Source: Enhygromyxa salina (GTDB lineage Bacteria; Myxococcota_A; Polyangia; Nannocystales; Nannocystaceae). From it: DNA of 64,000 nucleotides. The first letter of the stretch is position 1. Each line of letters opens with the position of its first letter. This document shows, in pieces, positions 30,001 to 38,110 of this stretch. Made by a program: the position numbers and the translations under genes. The notes under the pieces are model-generated. The model did not search any database. It worked only from the letters and a program-made list of their open reading frames with translations, and had not been told where the DNA came from. The DNA lies in contig NZ_PVNL01000030.1 in NCBI RefSeq assembly GCF_002994635.1, positions 124,001 to 188,000 of the forward strand, given 5' to 3'.

Positions 30001-31234
30001 CGACCTCGCACTCGAGCCCGGCGAAGCGCGGCTGCGGCTCGACGAACGCGACGTAGTTCAGCATCACATTGGGGATCGCCGGGCGACCGCCGTCACGATG
30101 CAACCGGGCGACCACACGATCGAGGGGCAGGTCCGCGTGCTCGAAGGTCGCCAGCACGGCCGCCCGGGTGCGCTCGAGGATCTGCGAGAAATCGAGCGCG
30201 TCGTCACCAAGCTCGAGGCGCAGCAGCAAGGTGTCGACCAGCATCCCGACCACCCCCTCGAGCTGCGCGCGCGGACGGTTCGCAAACGGAACACCCACGC
30301 ACAGATCGCGGCTGCCCGTCCACCGCGCCAGCACGACGCTCACGGCTGCAGCCACGAGCATGAACGGCGTCGCCGCGCGAGCCTGGGCGTACGCGAGCGC
30401 GACGGTCCAGCTGGGAAGGTCGAGCGATCGACTCACGCTCGCGCCCGCCGAAGACACACGCTCGGGCCGCTGGTGATCGATCGGCAGCTCGATCGCGCCG
30501 ACGCCTGCCAGTCGCCGCGCCCAACCATCCAGCCGGCCGCGAGAGCTGGGGGTCGCCTCGTGCCGCGCCAGCTCCCGGGCGACCTCGGTGAGTCGGACCG
30601 GCAGCGGCCCGAGCGTGACCGGCTCTCGCCGACAGGCCGCCGAGTACAGCTGCCCGAGATCCGTCAGCAACACCGACATCGACCAGCCATCACAGACGAG
30701 GTGATGGACGCGCAGGACCAGGACGTGCTCCGTCGCGCTGATCGGCTCGAGCGCCGCCACGAACGGGCGCCCATCCAGCGGCTCAGTCGACCCGCTCGAC
30801 CAGCGCACGGATCGCTCGTTGAGGACGACCTGAACCGGCTCACCCTCGCGCTCCTCGAACCGAGTGCGCAGGGCCTCGTGGCGATCGATCAGCGCGTCGA
30901 GGGCAACCTCGAGCGACCGCGACTCGAGGTGGCCACGCAGTCGCACGCGCAGCACCAGCTCGAGCGCCGCGCTGTCCGGATCGACCCGGGTGACGAACCA
31001 CAGCTGACGTTGGGCCCCGGTCAGCGGGGCGGCGGCGTTGCGATCCGAGAGCAGGGCCAACAGCTCGGGCTTGAGCGCGCGCAGGCGGTCGCGGAGGGCC
31101 GCATCGAGCGTCCCGGCTGGCGCCCGAATTCGCAGCTGGTCACCGTCGACGTGGAGCTCGAGCCCGCGGGTGACGAGCTCCTCATACAGCCGTCGGGCCT
31201 CAGCGCCCACGCGAGAGCGCCTCCGCGAGTTCAT
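24068..31234 (-). CDS. Dimodular non-ribosomal peptide synthetase (TubC-C-A-PCP-C-A-PCP-TE)
   Basis: The 2388-residue protein starts with a TubC-type docking helix pair (RRLYEELVTRGLELHVDG, residues 8-65). Then come C1 (HHLVCDG near 180), A1 (YLAFTSGTSGKP near 642, NFYGATE, YRTGDLG, NGKLDRR near 974), PCP1 (GGHSLLAV near 1029), C2 (HHIVGEA near 1210), A2 (YLLYTSGSTGRPKA, INGLGPTE, YHSGDLG, TGKLDRR near 2010), PCP2 (GGDSLGAA near 2065) and a type I thioesterase (GASNGG near 2197, with Asp in VLLDSLPPG and His in GGHLDML). No epimerase, methyltransferase or reductase is present. A released dipeptide-like product is expected. The second C domain deviates from HHxxxDG. A docking domain with no visible partner and no tailoring genes nearby are odd. 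Amino-acid specificity cannot be assigned. Confidence 0.93.
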   Translation of the reverse strand: MNSRRRSRVGAEARRLYEELVTRGLELHVDGDQLRIRAPAGTLDAALRDRLRALKPELLALLSDRNAAAPLTGAQRQLWFVTRVDPDSAALELVLRVRLRGHLESRSLEVALDALIDRHEALRTRFEEREGEPVQVVLNERSVRWSSGSTEPLDGRPFVAALEPISATEHVLVLRVHHLVCDGWSMSVLLTDLGQLYSAACRREPVTLGPLPVRLTEVARELARHEATPSSRGRLDGWARRLAGVGAIELPIDHQRPERVSSAGASVSRSLDLPSWTVALAYAQARAATPFMLVAAAVSVVLARWTGSRDLCVGVPFANRPRAQLEGVVGMLVDTLLLRLELGDDALDFSQILERTRAAVLATFEHADLPLDRVVARLHRDGGRPAIPNVMLNYVAFVEPQPRFAGLECEVEASMPGSRFDLTIYAYPREHGLELEAAYRTELLESASVAALLDQIAAVLAGVGAFAGPWTAIPLGAQKRDPMLEAPTPAPSHGAWMTATLDAVPAGQIAVVGPRETITHGQLRARARALARVLIASSDDEREPGRVVVLARREPSLVVALLAAITAGASFVVLDASYPPARLIQMLEIAQPRGWMCLDGEPGPELARALARLPRIAEPAAAMNGAEWCPPPRRQAEAYLAFTSGTSGKPRAVIGTLDPLAHFSSWYRESLGIDEHDRFAALSGLGHDPTLRDIFGALIAGARVLMPPGEPGQLGAELATWIDTEGVTILHITPPLARSIAASATGSLPSLRRVCFGGDQLRGRDGATWRRLAPNAELFNFYGATETPQAIAVHRVVAADEGRAIVPIGRGIEGVTLEVQTPAGPAAINELGEIVVCTTHLASGYLDEPALTRERFLVEPGPRYRTGDLGRRRHDGDVVCVGRLDAMLKIRGVRVEPEQVEAVISELSGGSAGVVARESSDGERELVAWLAGSVEMAPAQLQASLATRLPAAMVPTRWGVIEALPLTANGKLDRRALTERAHELDMGAPASSARYEAPATALETALATIWSGLLERERVGRHDDFFAIGGHSLLAVQLAARVHAALGLELPVPALFERPTLAGCARALEQRRAKDLPQLRARPPLQPAQASFAQERIWLLHALDGWRRSSRPQLSITHTLRLDAPLELPALERALVSLETRHEVLRTTFELHGDRLIQRVGPPRAAVLERGAAPSQARLERFDLARGPVWRARSWTATDGSERLELELHHIVGEAASMRILARDLVELYRAACEDRPPRLPEVELAYADVAAWQRALVDRAQSRQQLASWCQRLRGVEPLELPRARPRPARQGHRGAWLELELEPALIRAIGERASAAHTTIYAVMLAALTAVLARWCGTTDVTIGSPVGLRPHPATADMLGPFLNLVCLRLDAGGDPSLAELLTRARACALEAFASSELPFEQVLQALYDHTDDPDRPARDLARTPLFQVLLNMVDIGETERSWASLGAQRVLERGPVARYDLAVYAVRHPAGLRVCALYDVDLFDAEQIDLLLEHLRACLLGLVEQPEQRLSTLALRRPGAELEPAVVVGESMLVFERFALIASAHAGVIAVDTSARQTTYASLHASALAVASALGSGGYERAGLLVCEDEHMAAGMLGALAAGVAYVPLDPRLPHARLRELIDDAQLDLMLCGPDHEPLADALAPGLTRILIDAPPTTTAAPRNPAPEQLAYLLYTSGSTGRPKAVMQSQANLLHHASSYAKRLELSPGDRVSLVSTHAFDAAVMDIYGALLSGATLCPIDLHGEALVDLPSELRARSVSVFHSTPTVFRHLVACLNTAATLAGQLRWVVLGGEEARRDDALAVARWFGPTTRLINGLGPTECTLALQELVSEDPRTGSLPIGTPVPGVRVRLETPVGEQPALYGVGEIVIESPYLALGYWRRPSQTAAAFAQVDGRRRYHSGDLGRALPGGRFEFAGRRGGFLKLRGHRIEPGEIEAKLRALPGVRAAAVDLREPSSGPAQLVGLYVATEVGTDATALRDQLAQVLPSAMVPAVLVRVDALPMTSTGKLDRRALARLPAPSEAVHPRDHDQPHDEAEAAVWAVWTDVLGHAPPRLDADFFASGGDSLGAARLVAALDRTLGLRVALAELFEGIDVARLARRLTGTHEGAPDQARARLHQLGDGPGPASVCVLPPGQRPRLLAELAAQLGGPVWALEPPSFGERGPLPELADITAALRSQLDSLAPGSYLLAGASNGGLLAWALAQSLRACGRPPRALVLLDSLPPGLLAERPWRERDELEHLTAFVQQLSGRSPIAAELAEVAPAQRFARACELALASGDLDGSASVDELRAIYQRYLAHGERAWQVLSELDLRDGDPSLVLIEAREGRSRQLSERWRELVAELRVVEVPGGHLDMLAPPHVGALAQALRLLMHDGTARVRAPT

Positions 31235-31476
31235 CGCTCCACACGATGATCGCTGTCTACCACTGTTCGCCCGAGCGAGGACCGCGCCTGGTGGCAGCGC
31301 TGCTCCGCACGCACCCGTCCGCGGGGACGACCCCGAGCTGCGAATCGACCGAGCGCGAACCGGCCACCGTCGGCGAGGTGCCAGGGTGTCTGGTGGGCCC
31401 CCACGGCCGCTTCGGAGCCAGCTCTGAACGCATTTTCCCGTGTCCGCGGGGCCAACGACGTGCGCCAAAATCTTGC

Positions 31477-31482
31477 TACTGT
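31477..31482 (+). promoter_or_regulatory. -10-like hexamer TACTGT of the giant signalling gene
   Basis: TACTGT is nine bases before the ATG at 31492. The 257-bp space to the divergent NRPS start must also hold the NRPS promoter, which I cannot place. Confidence 0.35.
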
Positions 31483-31491
31483 CGGCGCTTC

Positions 31492-34400
31492 ATGGCTCGC
31501 CCGAGCCGTGCCAGGCCCGCCATGCCGTCGAGCACATACAAGATTGAAGAGCTGCTCTACCGCAACGCGCGGACCCAGACCTATCGCGCTCGACATCGCG
31601 ACACGGGCGAGAAGGTGCTGATTCGGATCCCGGCGGCGAGCAAGGGTCCAATCAGCCTCCGCCGCGAGCACGAGATCCTCGAGCTGCTGGGGCTCGAGCC
31701 CAGGCCCGTGCACCCGCGCGAGGCCGATCTCGACGCGGCGATGGCCGTGGTCACGCCCGATCCCGGCGGGGTGATCCTCAAGCCGCTGCTCGGCTCGAGC
31801 TTCGACCTCGACACCATGCTGGCGCTGGCCAAGAGCCTGGTCACCGCGATCGAGCGCGCCCATCAGCAGCGCGTGGTGTTGCGCGACGTCACCCCGCACA
31901 ACGTGCTCGTCGATCTCAGCGAGCGGCGGGTCAGCCTGATCAGCTATGGGCTGGCGTCGCGTGTGTCGCGAGAGCGCAGCAGCGTCGGCGCTGGCGGGAC
32001 GACCGACGGGATCTTGGCCTACGTCTCGCCCGAGCAGACCGGGCGAATGAACCGCGAGGTCGACTATCGCACCGACTTCTACTCGCTCGGCGTCACGCTC
32101 TACGAGCTCGCAACCGGCGAGCTTCCGTTCACGGGCAGCGATCCCGTCGAGCTCGTCCACGCCCACATCGCCCGCACGCCGCCGCGGCCCCGCTTGAAGT
32201 CGGCTGGGCTCCCGCGCGCGCTCTCGGCCTTGATCCTCAAGCTTCTGGCCAAGAACGCCGAAGATCGCTACCGGACCGCCTCCGGCATTCTCCGCGACCT
32301 CGAGCGGATCGAGGCGCAGCTCGCGCGCGGGGCCGACGAGTCGATGGTGCTCGGGCGCGATGATCGGTCCGAGCAATTTTTGATCCCCCAGGAGCTGTAC
32401 GGGCGCGAGACCGAGTTTGCCTGTGCGCTCGAGCTGTTCGAGCGGGTCGCCGACGGACGCCCGGAGCTGCTGTTGGTCTCGGGTTACTCGGGCATTGGCA
32501 AGACCGCGCTGGTCTATGAGCTGCACCGTCCAACGGTGGTGCGCCGCGGGTTCTTTGCGGTCGGCAAGTTCGACATGCGGGCGCAGACCGTGCCCTACTC
32601 GGGCTTCGTCGCCGCGTTTCGGGACCTGGTGCTGCAGCTGCTGACCGAGTCGGCGCAGACCGTGGCGCAGTACAAGCGCAACTTCGAGGCCACCCTCGGC
32701 GACCAGGGCCAAGTGCTGATCGAGCTGGTCCCGGAGCTCGAGCTGTTGATCGGCAACCAGCCGCCGGTCCCCGAGGTCGACGCGGCGATGGCCGAGCAGC
32801 GGCTGCGGGGGCTGCTGACCCGGTTCGTGCAGGTGTTCACCGCCGAGCTACGCCCGCTGGTGATCTTCCTCGACGACCTGCAGTGGGCCGACGCCGCGTC
32901 GATGAAGCTGCTCAAGCACCTCGCGAGCAACGCCGACAGTCGCTCGCTGCTCATGATCGGGGCCTATCGTGACAACGAGATCGGGCCCACCCACCCGCTG
33001 ACCCTCGCGCTCGCGGATCTGCGCGAGACCGAGGTCTCCCTGACCGAGCTCGAGCTGCTCGCGCTCGACGCCGACTCGGTCACCAAGCTGGTCGCCGACA
33101 CGCTCCACGACGACAGCGAGCGGGTCGTCGAGCTCACCGGGTTGCTGCGGGACAAGACCGGCGGCAACCCCTTCTTCCTCCGGCAGTTCTTCGCCAGCTT
33201 GCACGAGAGCGGCGAGCTGACCTGGGGGGCCGGCGCCGACGGCATGAGCTGGGGCTGGGACATCGCGGCGCTGCGGGCCAAGGGCTACACCGAGAACGTC
33301 ATCGACCTCATGGTCGCGAAGCTGCGCAAGCTCGCCGATCGAACCCAGCGGGTGATCGAGCTGGCGGCGTGCATCGGCAGTCGGTTTGACGCGACGACCC
33401 TCGCCACGGTCATGGACTGCCCGATCGAGGACGTCGTCGAGGATCTGTGGGAGGCCGTGCAGCTCGGCCTGGTCCGCGCCGAAGAGACCGCCGAGCTCAA
33501 CGTTCGCTATCGCTTCGCGCACGATCGCGTGCAAGAGGCCGCGTACTCGCTGCTCGACGAGCAGGCCCGCCGCCGCGCGCACCTGCGGATCGGTCGGTTG
33601 TTGTGGGAGGGGCGGCCCGGCGAGCAACAAATTGAAGAGCAGCTGTTCGACATCTGCCGGCACTTCAACATGTGCATCGAGCTGATCGAAGACGCCGACG
33701 AGCGCCGCCGGATCGCCAGCCTCGAGCTCGCGGCCGGTCGCCAGGCCAAGGCGTCCACCGCCTACGACGCCGCCCGCAGCTACCTCGTCGCCGGGCTCGA
33801 GCTCGCGGGCGGTGAGCAAGCGTGGGCGCGCGGGCAGGAGCTGGCGTTCGGGCTGCACCGCGAGCTGGCCGAGTGCGAGTACCTCATTGGTGACGCCGAG
33901 GCCGCGGACCTCCACTTCGATCAGATCCTCGAGCACGCGCACGCCGAGCTGACCCGCGTCGAGATCTACAAGCTCAAGGCCACGCTCTCGTATCACAGCG
34001 CCAAGTACCCCGAGGCCCTGGCCGCGACGCGTGCGGGGTTGCTGGTGCTCGGCCACGAATTCCCCGACGTCAGCGACGCCGCGGGCCTCGACGCGCTCGC
34101 GGCCAAAGAGGGCGCGACGCTGGCCAAGCTGCTCGAAGGCCACAGCATCTCGAGCTTCGTGGATCTGCCGCCCATGGTCGATCCGCACGCGCTCGCGGAG
34201 GCCGAGCTCTACAACGAGCTGTCGCTGATCGGCATGTTCTACAACCCGCAGCTCGCGTCGATCGGCGCGCTCAAGCGGGTCACGCTCTCGATCGAGCGGG
34301 GCAATTCGCGGGTGTCGGGGCCGGCCTATGGCGCCCACGGCATGGTCGTTGGCAGCGCGCTGGGTGACTACGCGTCCGGCTACGCGTTCGGCAAGGTCGG

Positions 34401-36849
34401 GCTCGAGCTCTCGCGCCGTCAGGGCGACCGCCGGGCCGAGTGCCAGGCCGCATTTTGGTTCGCGGCCTTCACCAACCACTGGTACGCGCCGATCGCCGAC
34501 GGCATCCCGATCCTCAAGTCCGGGGTCGAGCACGCGCTGCGCATTGGCGCGCCGATCTGGGCCGCCTACAACACCTTCTTCGTCCCCGTTCACACGCTGG
34601 TCAGCGGCGCGCGCCTCGACGAGGTCGAAGACGCGGTCGGGCGCTACCTGCCGCTCATGGATCCGCTGTCGGCCGCGGGCACGCGCGGGTATCTGCAGCT
34701 GGTGCTCAGCCTGACCGGGCGCACCCCCGAGCCCGGCACCCTGTCCGACGCCAACTTCGACGACGCCAGCTTCATCGCGCAGAACAGCGAGCCCGGCCGG
34801 GTGCTGGGCCTCAAGCACTACTATGTGGCTGCGATCACCGGCTTGGTGCTGTTCGGGCGCAGCCGCGAGGCCGTCGAGCTGGCCGAGGCCTCGCTCGGCT
34901 CGGGCGACCCCGCGATCGTGCTGTTCGCCCAGGTCGTCAACGCGTGGTGGGTATTTTTTCAGGGCGTCGCGCTGTGCGATCTGCTGTCGAGCGAGCCCGC
35001 CAACGAGCACACCGAAGAGCGCCGCGCGGCCGCCGATGCTTGCTGCGAGCGCCTCGAGATCTACGCCCGCAACGCGCCCTCCAACTTCGAGGCCATGCGG
35101 CTGTTGTTGCAGGCCGAGCAGTCGCGGCTCGACGGGGATCAGCTCGACGCCATGACCGGCTACGACCAGGCGATCATGGCCGCGCGCGAGCACGAGCTCG
35201 TGCACATCGAGGCGTTCGCCAACGAGCGGACCGGTCGCTTTCACCTCGAGCAAGGCCGCGAGAAGGTCGCCAAGGGCTACCTGCGCGAGGCCAGCAACCG
35301 CTACGCGATGTGGGGCGCCAGCGCCAAGGTCGAGCAGCTGCGCCAAGAGTTCCCCGACGCCGTCGCCGACAGCCACGCGCAGCAGGACGAGGGCGACCTG
35401 ACCTCACGAGACCCGCGCGGCATCGACCTGGCCTCGGTGCTCAAGTCCTCGCGGGTCCTGACCAGCGAGATCGACCTGCAGCGGCTGTTGCAGACCACGC
35501 TGACGATCGTGCTCGAGAACGCCGGGGCCGAGCGTGGCGTGCTGTTGATCGCCGACGGTGACGAGCTGCGCGTCGAGGCCTCGGGTCGGCTCGATGGTCC
35601 GCGCGCCGACATCCAGACCTTCGCCGACGCCCCGATCCCGCTCGAGCAAGCCGACGGCCTGCCCGTGTGTGTCAGCGTCGCGCAGTACGTCGCGCGGACC
35701 CGCGACACCATGGTGCTCGACGACGCCCACGCCCGCGGTCGCGTGGTCCAAAACCCCTACATCGCCAGCAATCGGGTCCGCTCGGTCATCTGCACCCCGC
35801 TGGTCCAGCAGGGCCGGCTGTTTGGCGTCATCTACCTCGAGAACAACCTGGTCGCGGGCGCGTTCACCCCCGGTCGCATCGAGACCCTCAAGCTGATCGC
35901 CTCGCACTCGGTCATCGCCATACAAAACGCGCGGCTGTACGCCAACTTGAACCGCTACTCGCAGGATCTCGAGCGCATCAACAAGTCGATGTCGCGGTTC
36001 GTGCCCAGCGAGTTTCTGGGCTGTCTGGGCAAGGACACCCTGCTCGAGGTCGGCCTGGGCCTGAGCGTGTCCAAGGACATGTCGATCTTGTTCTCCGACA
36101 TCCGCGGGTTCACGAGCTTGATCGAGAGCTTGCCGATTCAGCAGCACATCGAGTTCATCAACGAATACCTGCAATACATGGAGCCGCCGATCGCCACGAA
36201 TCACGGCTTCGTCGACAGCTACATCGGCGACGCGATCATGGCCTTGTTCGAGGGCACCTCGGACTGCGCCGTCCAGGCCGCCGTCGACATGAGCGCCGAG
36301 CTGCGCGAGCTCAACGGCAAGCGCGCGGCCCGAGGCGAGGCGCCGGTCAACATGGGCGTCGGGATCAACAGCGGCCCGCTCACGCTCGGCACGATCGGCG
36401 GGCCGACCCGCATCAAGTGCGGGGTGATCGGCGAGAGCGTCAACCTGGCCGCGCGCGTGCAGGAGCTGACCAAGCGCTATCAGACCTTCCTGCTGGTGAC
36501 CGACTCGTCGATCGCCGCGCTGGCTGACGCGGCGCGCTACACCACCCGGGTGGTCGGGCGCGTGACCGTGGCTGGCAGCCAGATCCCGACCACGCTCTAC
36601 GAGGTCATTGACGCCGAGATGCGGCTGCCCGTGCGGGACGCCAAGCTCGCGACTTTGGCCAAGTACGAGCGGGGGGTCGCGGCGTTTTATGCTGCGCGGT
36701 TTGATGAGGCGGCCGTGGAGTTTGATGCGTGCTTGCGGTCGTGTCCGCAGGACATTCCGGCCAGGTTGCTGCGGAATGATTGTGATTACTTCAAGCGGGT
36801 GGGGGTGCCCAGTGATTGGACGGGTGTGGCGCGGCTCGACAGCAAGTAA
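31492..36849 (+). CDS. Pseudokinase-AAA ATPase-TPR-GAF-adenylate/guanylate cyclase protein
   Basis: The 1785-residue protein joins: a protein-kinase fold (about 15-290), an AAA/NACHT-like ATPase (Walker A GYSGIGKT near 331, Walker B VIFLDDLQWAD near 460), a long TPR-like helical region (about 735-1300), a GAF domain (LQRLLQTTLTIVLENAGAER to HSVIAIQNARLYANL, about 1320-1485) and a class III nucleotide cyclase (ILFSDIRGFTSLIE, FVDSYIGDAIMALFEG, GINSGPLTLGTIGG, about 1525-1700). Related proteins usually end in a histidine kinase; here the output is a cyclase with both metal-binding Asp present. The kinase fold has LRDVTPHN but SYG for DFG and Arg (LIRI) where VAIK has Lys, so it is likely catalytically dead. 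An ATG at 31522 is an alternative start. Probably soluble; the input ligand is unknown. Confidence 0.9.
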   Translation: MARPSRARPAMPSSTYKIEELLYRNARTQTYRARHRDTGEKVLIRIPAASKGPISLRREHEILELLGLEPRPVHPREADLDAAMAVVTPDPGGVILKPLLGSSFDLDTMLALAKSLVTAIERAHQQRVVLRDVTPHNVLVDLSERRVSLISYGLASRVSRERSSVGAGGTTDGILAYVSPEQTGRMNREVDYRTDFYSLGVTLYELATGELPFTGSDPVELVHAHIARTPPRPRLKSAGLPRALSALILKLLAKNAEDRYRTASGILRDLERIEAQLARGADESMVLGRDDRSEQFLIPQELYGRETEFACALELFERVADGRPELLLVSGYSGIGKTALVYELHRPTVVRRGFFAVGKFDMRAQTVPYSGFVAAFRDLVLQLLTESAQTVAQYKRNFEATLGDQGQVLIELVPELELLIGNQPPVPEVDAAMAEQRLRGLLTRFVQVFTAELRPLVIFLDDLQWADAASMKLLKHLASNADSRSLLMIGAYRDNEIGPTHPLTLALADLRETEVSLTELELLALDADSVTKLVADTLHDDSERVVELTGLLRDKTGGNPFFLRQFFASLHESGELTWGAGADGMSWGWDIAALRAKGYTENVIDLMVAKLRKLADRTQRVIELAACIGSRFDATTLATVMDCPIEDVVEDLWEAVQLGLVRAEETAELNVRYRFAHDRVQEAAYSLLDEQARRRAHLRIGRLLWEGRPGEQQIEEQLFDICRHFNMCIELIEDADERRRIASLELAAGRQAKASTAYDAARSYLVAGLELAGGEQAWARGQELAFGLHRELAECEYLIGDAEAADLHFDQILEHAHAELTRVEIYKLKATLSYHSAKYPEALAATRAGLLVLGHEFPDVSDAAGLDALAAKEGATLAKLLEGHSISSFVDLPPMVDPHALAEAELYNELSLIGMFYNPQLASIGALKRVTLSIERGNSRVSGPAYGAHGMVVGSALGDYASGYAFGKVGLELSRRQGDRRAECQAAFWFAAFTNHWYAPIADGIPILKSGVEHALRIGAPIWAAYNTFFVPVHTLVSGARLDEVEDAVGRYLPLMDPLSAAGTRGYLQLVLSLTGRTPEPGTLSDANFDDASFIAQNSEPGRVLGLKHYYVAAITGLVLFGRSREAVELAEASLGSGDPAIVLFAQVVNAWWVFFQGVALCDLLSSEPANEHTEERRAAADACCERLEIYARNAPSNFEAMRLLLQAEQSRLDGDQLDAMTGYDQAIMAAREHELVHIEAFANERTGRFHLEQGREKVAKGYLREASNRYAMWGASAKVEQLRQEFPDAVADSHAQQDEGDLTSRDPRGIDLASVLKSSRVLTSEIDLQRLLQTTLTIVLENAGAERGVLLIADGDELRVEASGRLDGPRADIQTFADAPIPLEQADGLPVCVSVAQYVARTRDTMVLDDAHARGRVVQNPYIASNRVRSVICTPLVQQGRLFGVIYLENNLVAGAFTPGRIETLKLIASHSVIAIQNARLYANLNRYSQDLERINKSMSRFVPSEFLGCLGKDTLLEVGLGLSVSKDMSILFSDIRGFTSLIESLPIQQHIEFINEYLQYMEPPIATNHGFVDSYIGDAIMALFEGTSDCAVQAAVDMSAELRELNGKRAARGEAPVNMGVGINSGPLTLGTIGGPTRIKCGVIGESVNLAARVQELTKRYQTFLLVTDSSIAALADAARYTTRVVGRVTVAGSQIPTTLYEVIDAEMRLPVRDAKLATLAKYERGVAAFYAARFDEAAVEFDACLRSCPQDIPARLLRNDCDYFKRVGVPSDWTGVARLDSK

Positions 36850-36875
36850 CGGCGGCGATTTGCGACGGTCGAGGT

Positions 36876-37307
36876 CTATGCCGGGCGCGCCGCTGTATGC
36901 TGAAATTCCGCACGATGGACGGTGTCGAGCACACTTTTCGGTGGTGCCCACGAGCGGGTGGCGCCCGTCGAGGTCTGGCAGCGCCTCGATCGTGCGACCG
37001 CCAAGATACCCCCGCCGATCCCGGGATCCGCGAGCCGGTCGAACCACAGCTGATCGGTCTGGACGCTGCCGTCGACCACGCTGGTGACATAGAACAAGGT
37101 CAGGTTGGGCGCGTCGAGGTTGACGATCTCCTGTAACGATGTAGCGACCGTGAGCTCGTCGTAGCCGTCGCGCCGGGCCTGTGCGGTGGCGGGTGATGCG
37201 GAGACGCGATCACGCAGGTCCAGGGTCCGGACTGGGGCCGCGATTGCATCGCCCGCGACGAGCAACAACAACGGGAAGACCAGGAAAACGCGACGAATTC
37301 GAGGCAC
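36876..37307 (-). CDS. Small secreted protein, unknown function
   Basis: From a GTG at 37307 the reverse strand gives a signal peptide (VPRIRRVFLVFPLLLLVAGD, then AIAA-P) and about 115 further residues: RTLDLRDRVSASPATAQARR, YDELTVATSLQEIVNLDAPN, LTLFYVTSVVDGSVQTDQLW, FDRLADPGIGGGILAVARSR. The last 35 residues look less protein-like and may reflect an undetected frame change. The start is supported by TATCCT five bases upstream of the GTG. I recognise no family. The gene lies between the giant signalling gene (convergent) and a lipoprotein gene (divergent). Confidence 0.5.
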   Translation of the reverse strand: MPRIRRVFLVFPLLLLVAGDAIAAPVRTLDLRDRVSASPATAQARRDGYDELTVATSLQEIVNLDAPNLTLFYVTSVVDGSVQTDQLWFDRLADPGIGGGILAVARSRRCQTSTGATRSWAPPKSVLDTVHRAEFQHTAARPA

Positions 37308-37312
37308 GGCCG

Positions 37313-37318
37313 AGGATA
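37313..37318 (-). promoter_or_regulatory. -10-like hexamer TATCCT of the small secreted protein
   Basis: Read on the reverse strand, TATCCT is followed by CGGCC and the GTG at 37307, the same leaderless spacing as seen at other genes here. Confidence 0.4.
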
Positions 37319-37402
37319 TCGGCTCGCAGTGTGACCGATCGCGTATGGTCGTCGCGCAGCCGGGGCTCGGCTTTGGCCCACACTCGTGGCATTGTTGCGC
37401 GG

Positions 37403-38110
37403 ATGTCCAAACCCTGGCTGATCCCGCTGCTGTGTGCGTCACTCCTGTCCGCGTCGGCGTGTGCGGCCGTTGGCGGCGAGGCGCCCGATCCCAAAACCAA
37501 TGACAAGGGCGACGGCGGGGCCAAGACCTCGGTCGAGCCCGAGCAGCCGCCGCCCAAGCTGGCGGTCGAGCTGGCGGTGGCCTCGGTGCAAGTGATCGAG
37601 GACTGTCCCGATCCTCCCGAGGCGGCCCCGACCGAGGCGGCCCCGACCCTCCGGGCTGACGAGAGCATGGCTCCCGGGGTGGCGAAGCCTTCCGCGGAGC
37701 CCGCTGCGGGGGCGGCCCGCAAGGCCGGCCCAGGCTTCGTCCAGCCTTGCACCCAGTCGACGATGCAGCTGACCCTGGCGGTCGAGGGCGACGAACCGCA
37801 GCAGGTACGGGTCGCCGCGATCCGGCTGCTCGACAAGCAGGGCAAGACGGTCGGCACGCTCAGCTCGCGCAAGCCGACCGCGTGGGTCGATCAGAGCTAC
37901 GTACCGTGGGACGAGACCGTGGGCGCCGAGGAGGTCAAGGCCAGCTACAAGCTCTCGCTGCCCGACTGGAACGCCGTCGACGCGGCGATCGGTCAGCCCA
38001 GCTTCGGCTACATGTTCAAGCTCGAGGTCGACGTGGAGATCGCGGGTGAGCTCCATACCCTGCAGTCGCCGGAATTTCCCCGCGAGGAGCCCCACGTCAT
38101 CGTGACCTGA
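37403..38110 (+). CDS. Lipoprotein, unknown function, upstream of diheme cytochrome
   Basis: The 235-residue product has a lipoprotein signal (WLIPLLCASLLSASACAA), a charged linker and a folded domain with two matching halves around TMQLTLAVEGDEPQQVRVAA and YMFKLEVDVEIAGELHTLQS. A pair of Cys (EDCPDPP and VQPCTQS) may form a disulfide. The strand pattern suggests an immunoglobulin-like beta sandwich. No family is recognised. Its TGA shares one base with the ATG of the following cytochrome gene, so the two are co-translated, and I infer a shared task at the outer membrane. Confidence 0.78.
   Translation: MSKPWLIPLLCASLLSASACAAVGGEAPDPKTNDKGDGGAKTSVEPEQPPPKLAVELAVASVQVIEDCPDPPEAAPTEAAPTLRADESMAPGVAKPSAEPAAGAARKAGPGFVQPCTQSTMQLTLAVEGDEPQQVRVAAIRLLDKQGKTVGTLSSRKPTAWVDQSYVPWDETVGAEEVKASYKLSLPDWNAVDAAIGQPSFGYMFKLEVDVEIAGELHTLQSPEFPREEPHVIVT

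Noticed and set aside
24068..31234. Reading an amino-acid specificity code from the two A domains
   Set aside because: I could align the ten positions only roughly, and the resulting codes matched nothing I know. Giving a substrate would be a guess.
24869..31249. Very long plus-strand open frames (over 870 and over 1070 codons) opposite the NRPS
   Set aside because: Their translations are Arg/Gln/His-rich with no domain, while the reverse strand carries a full NRPS. They are mirror frames typical of GC-rich coding DNA.
32848..35376. 842-codon reverse-strand open frame opposite the giant signalling gene
   Set aside because: No recognisable domain and composition typical of an antisense frame. 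The plus-strand AAA and TPR motifs are continuous through it.
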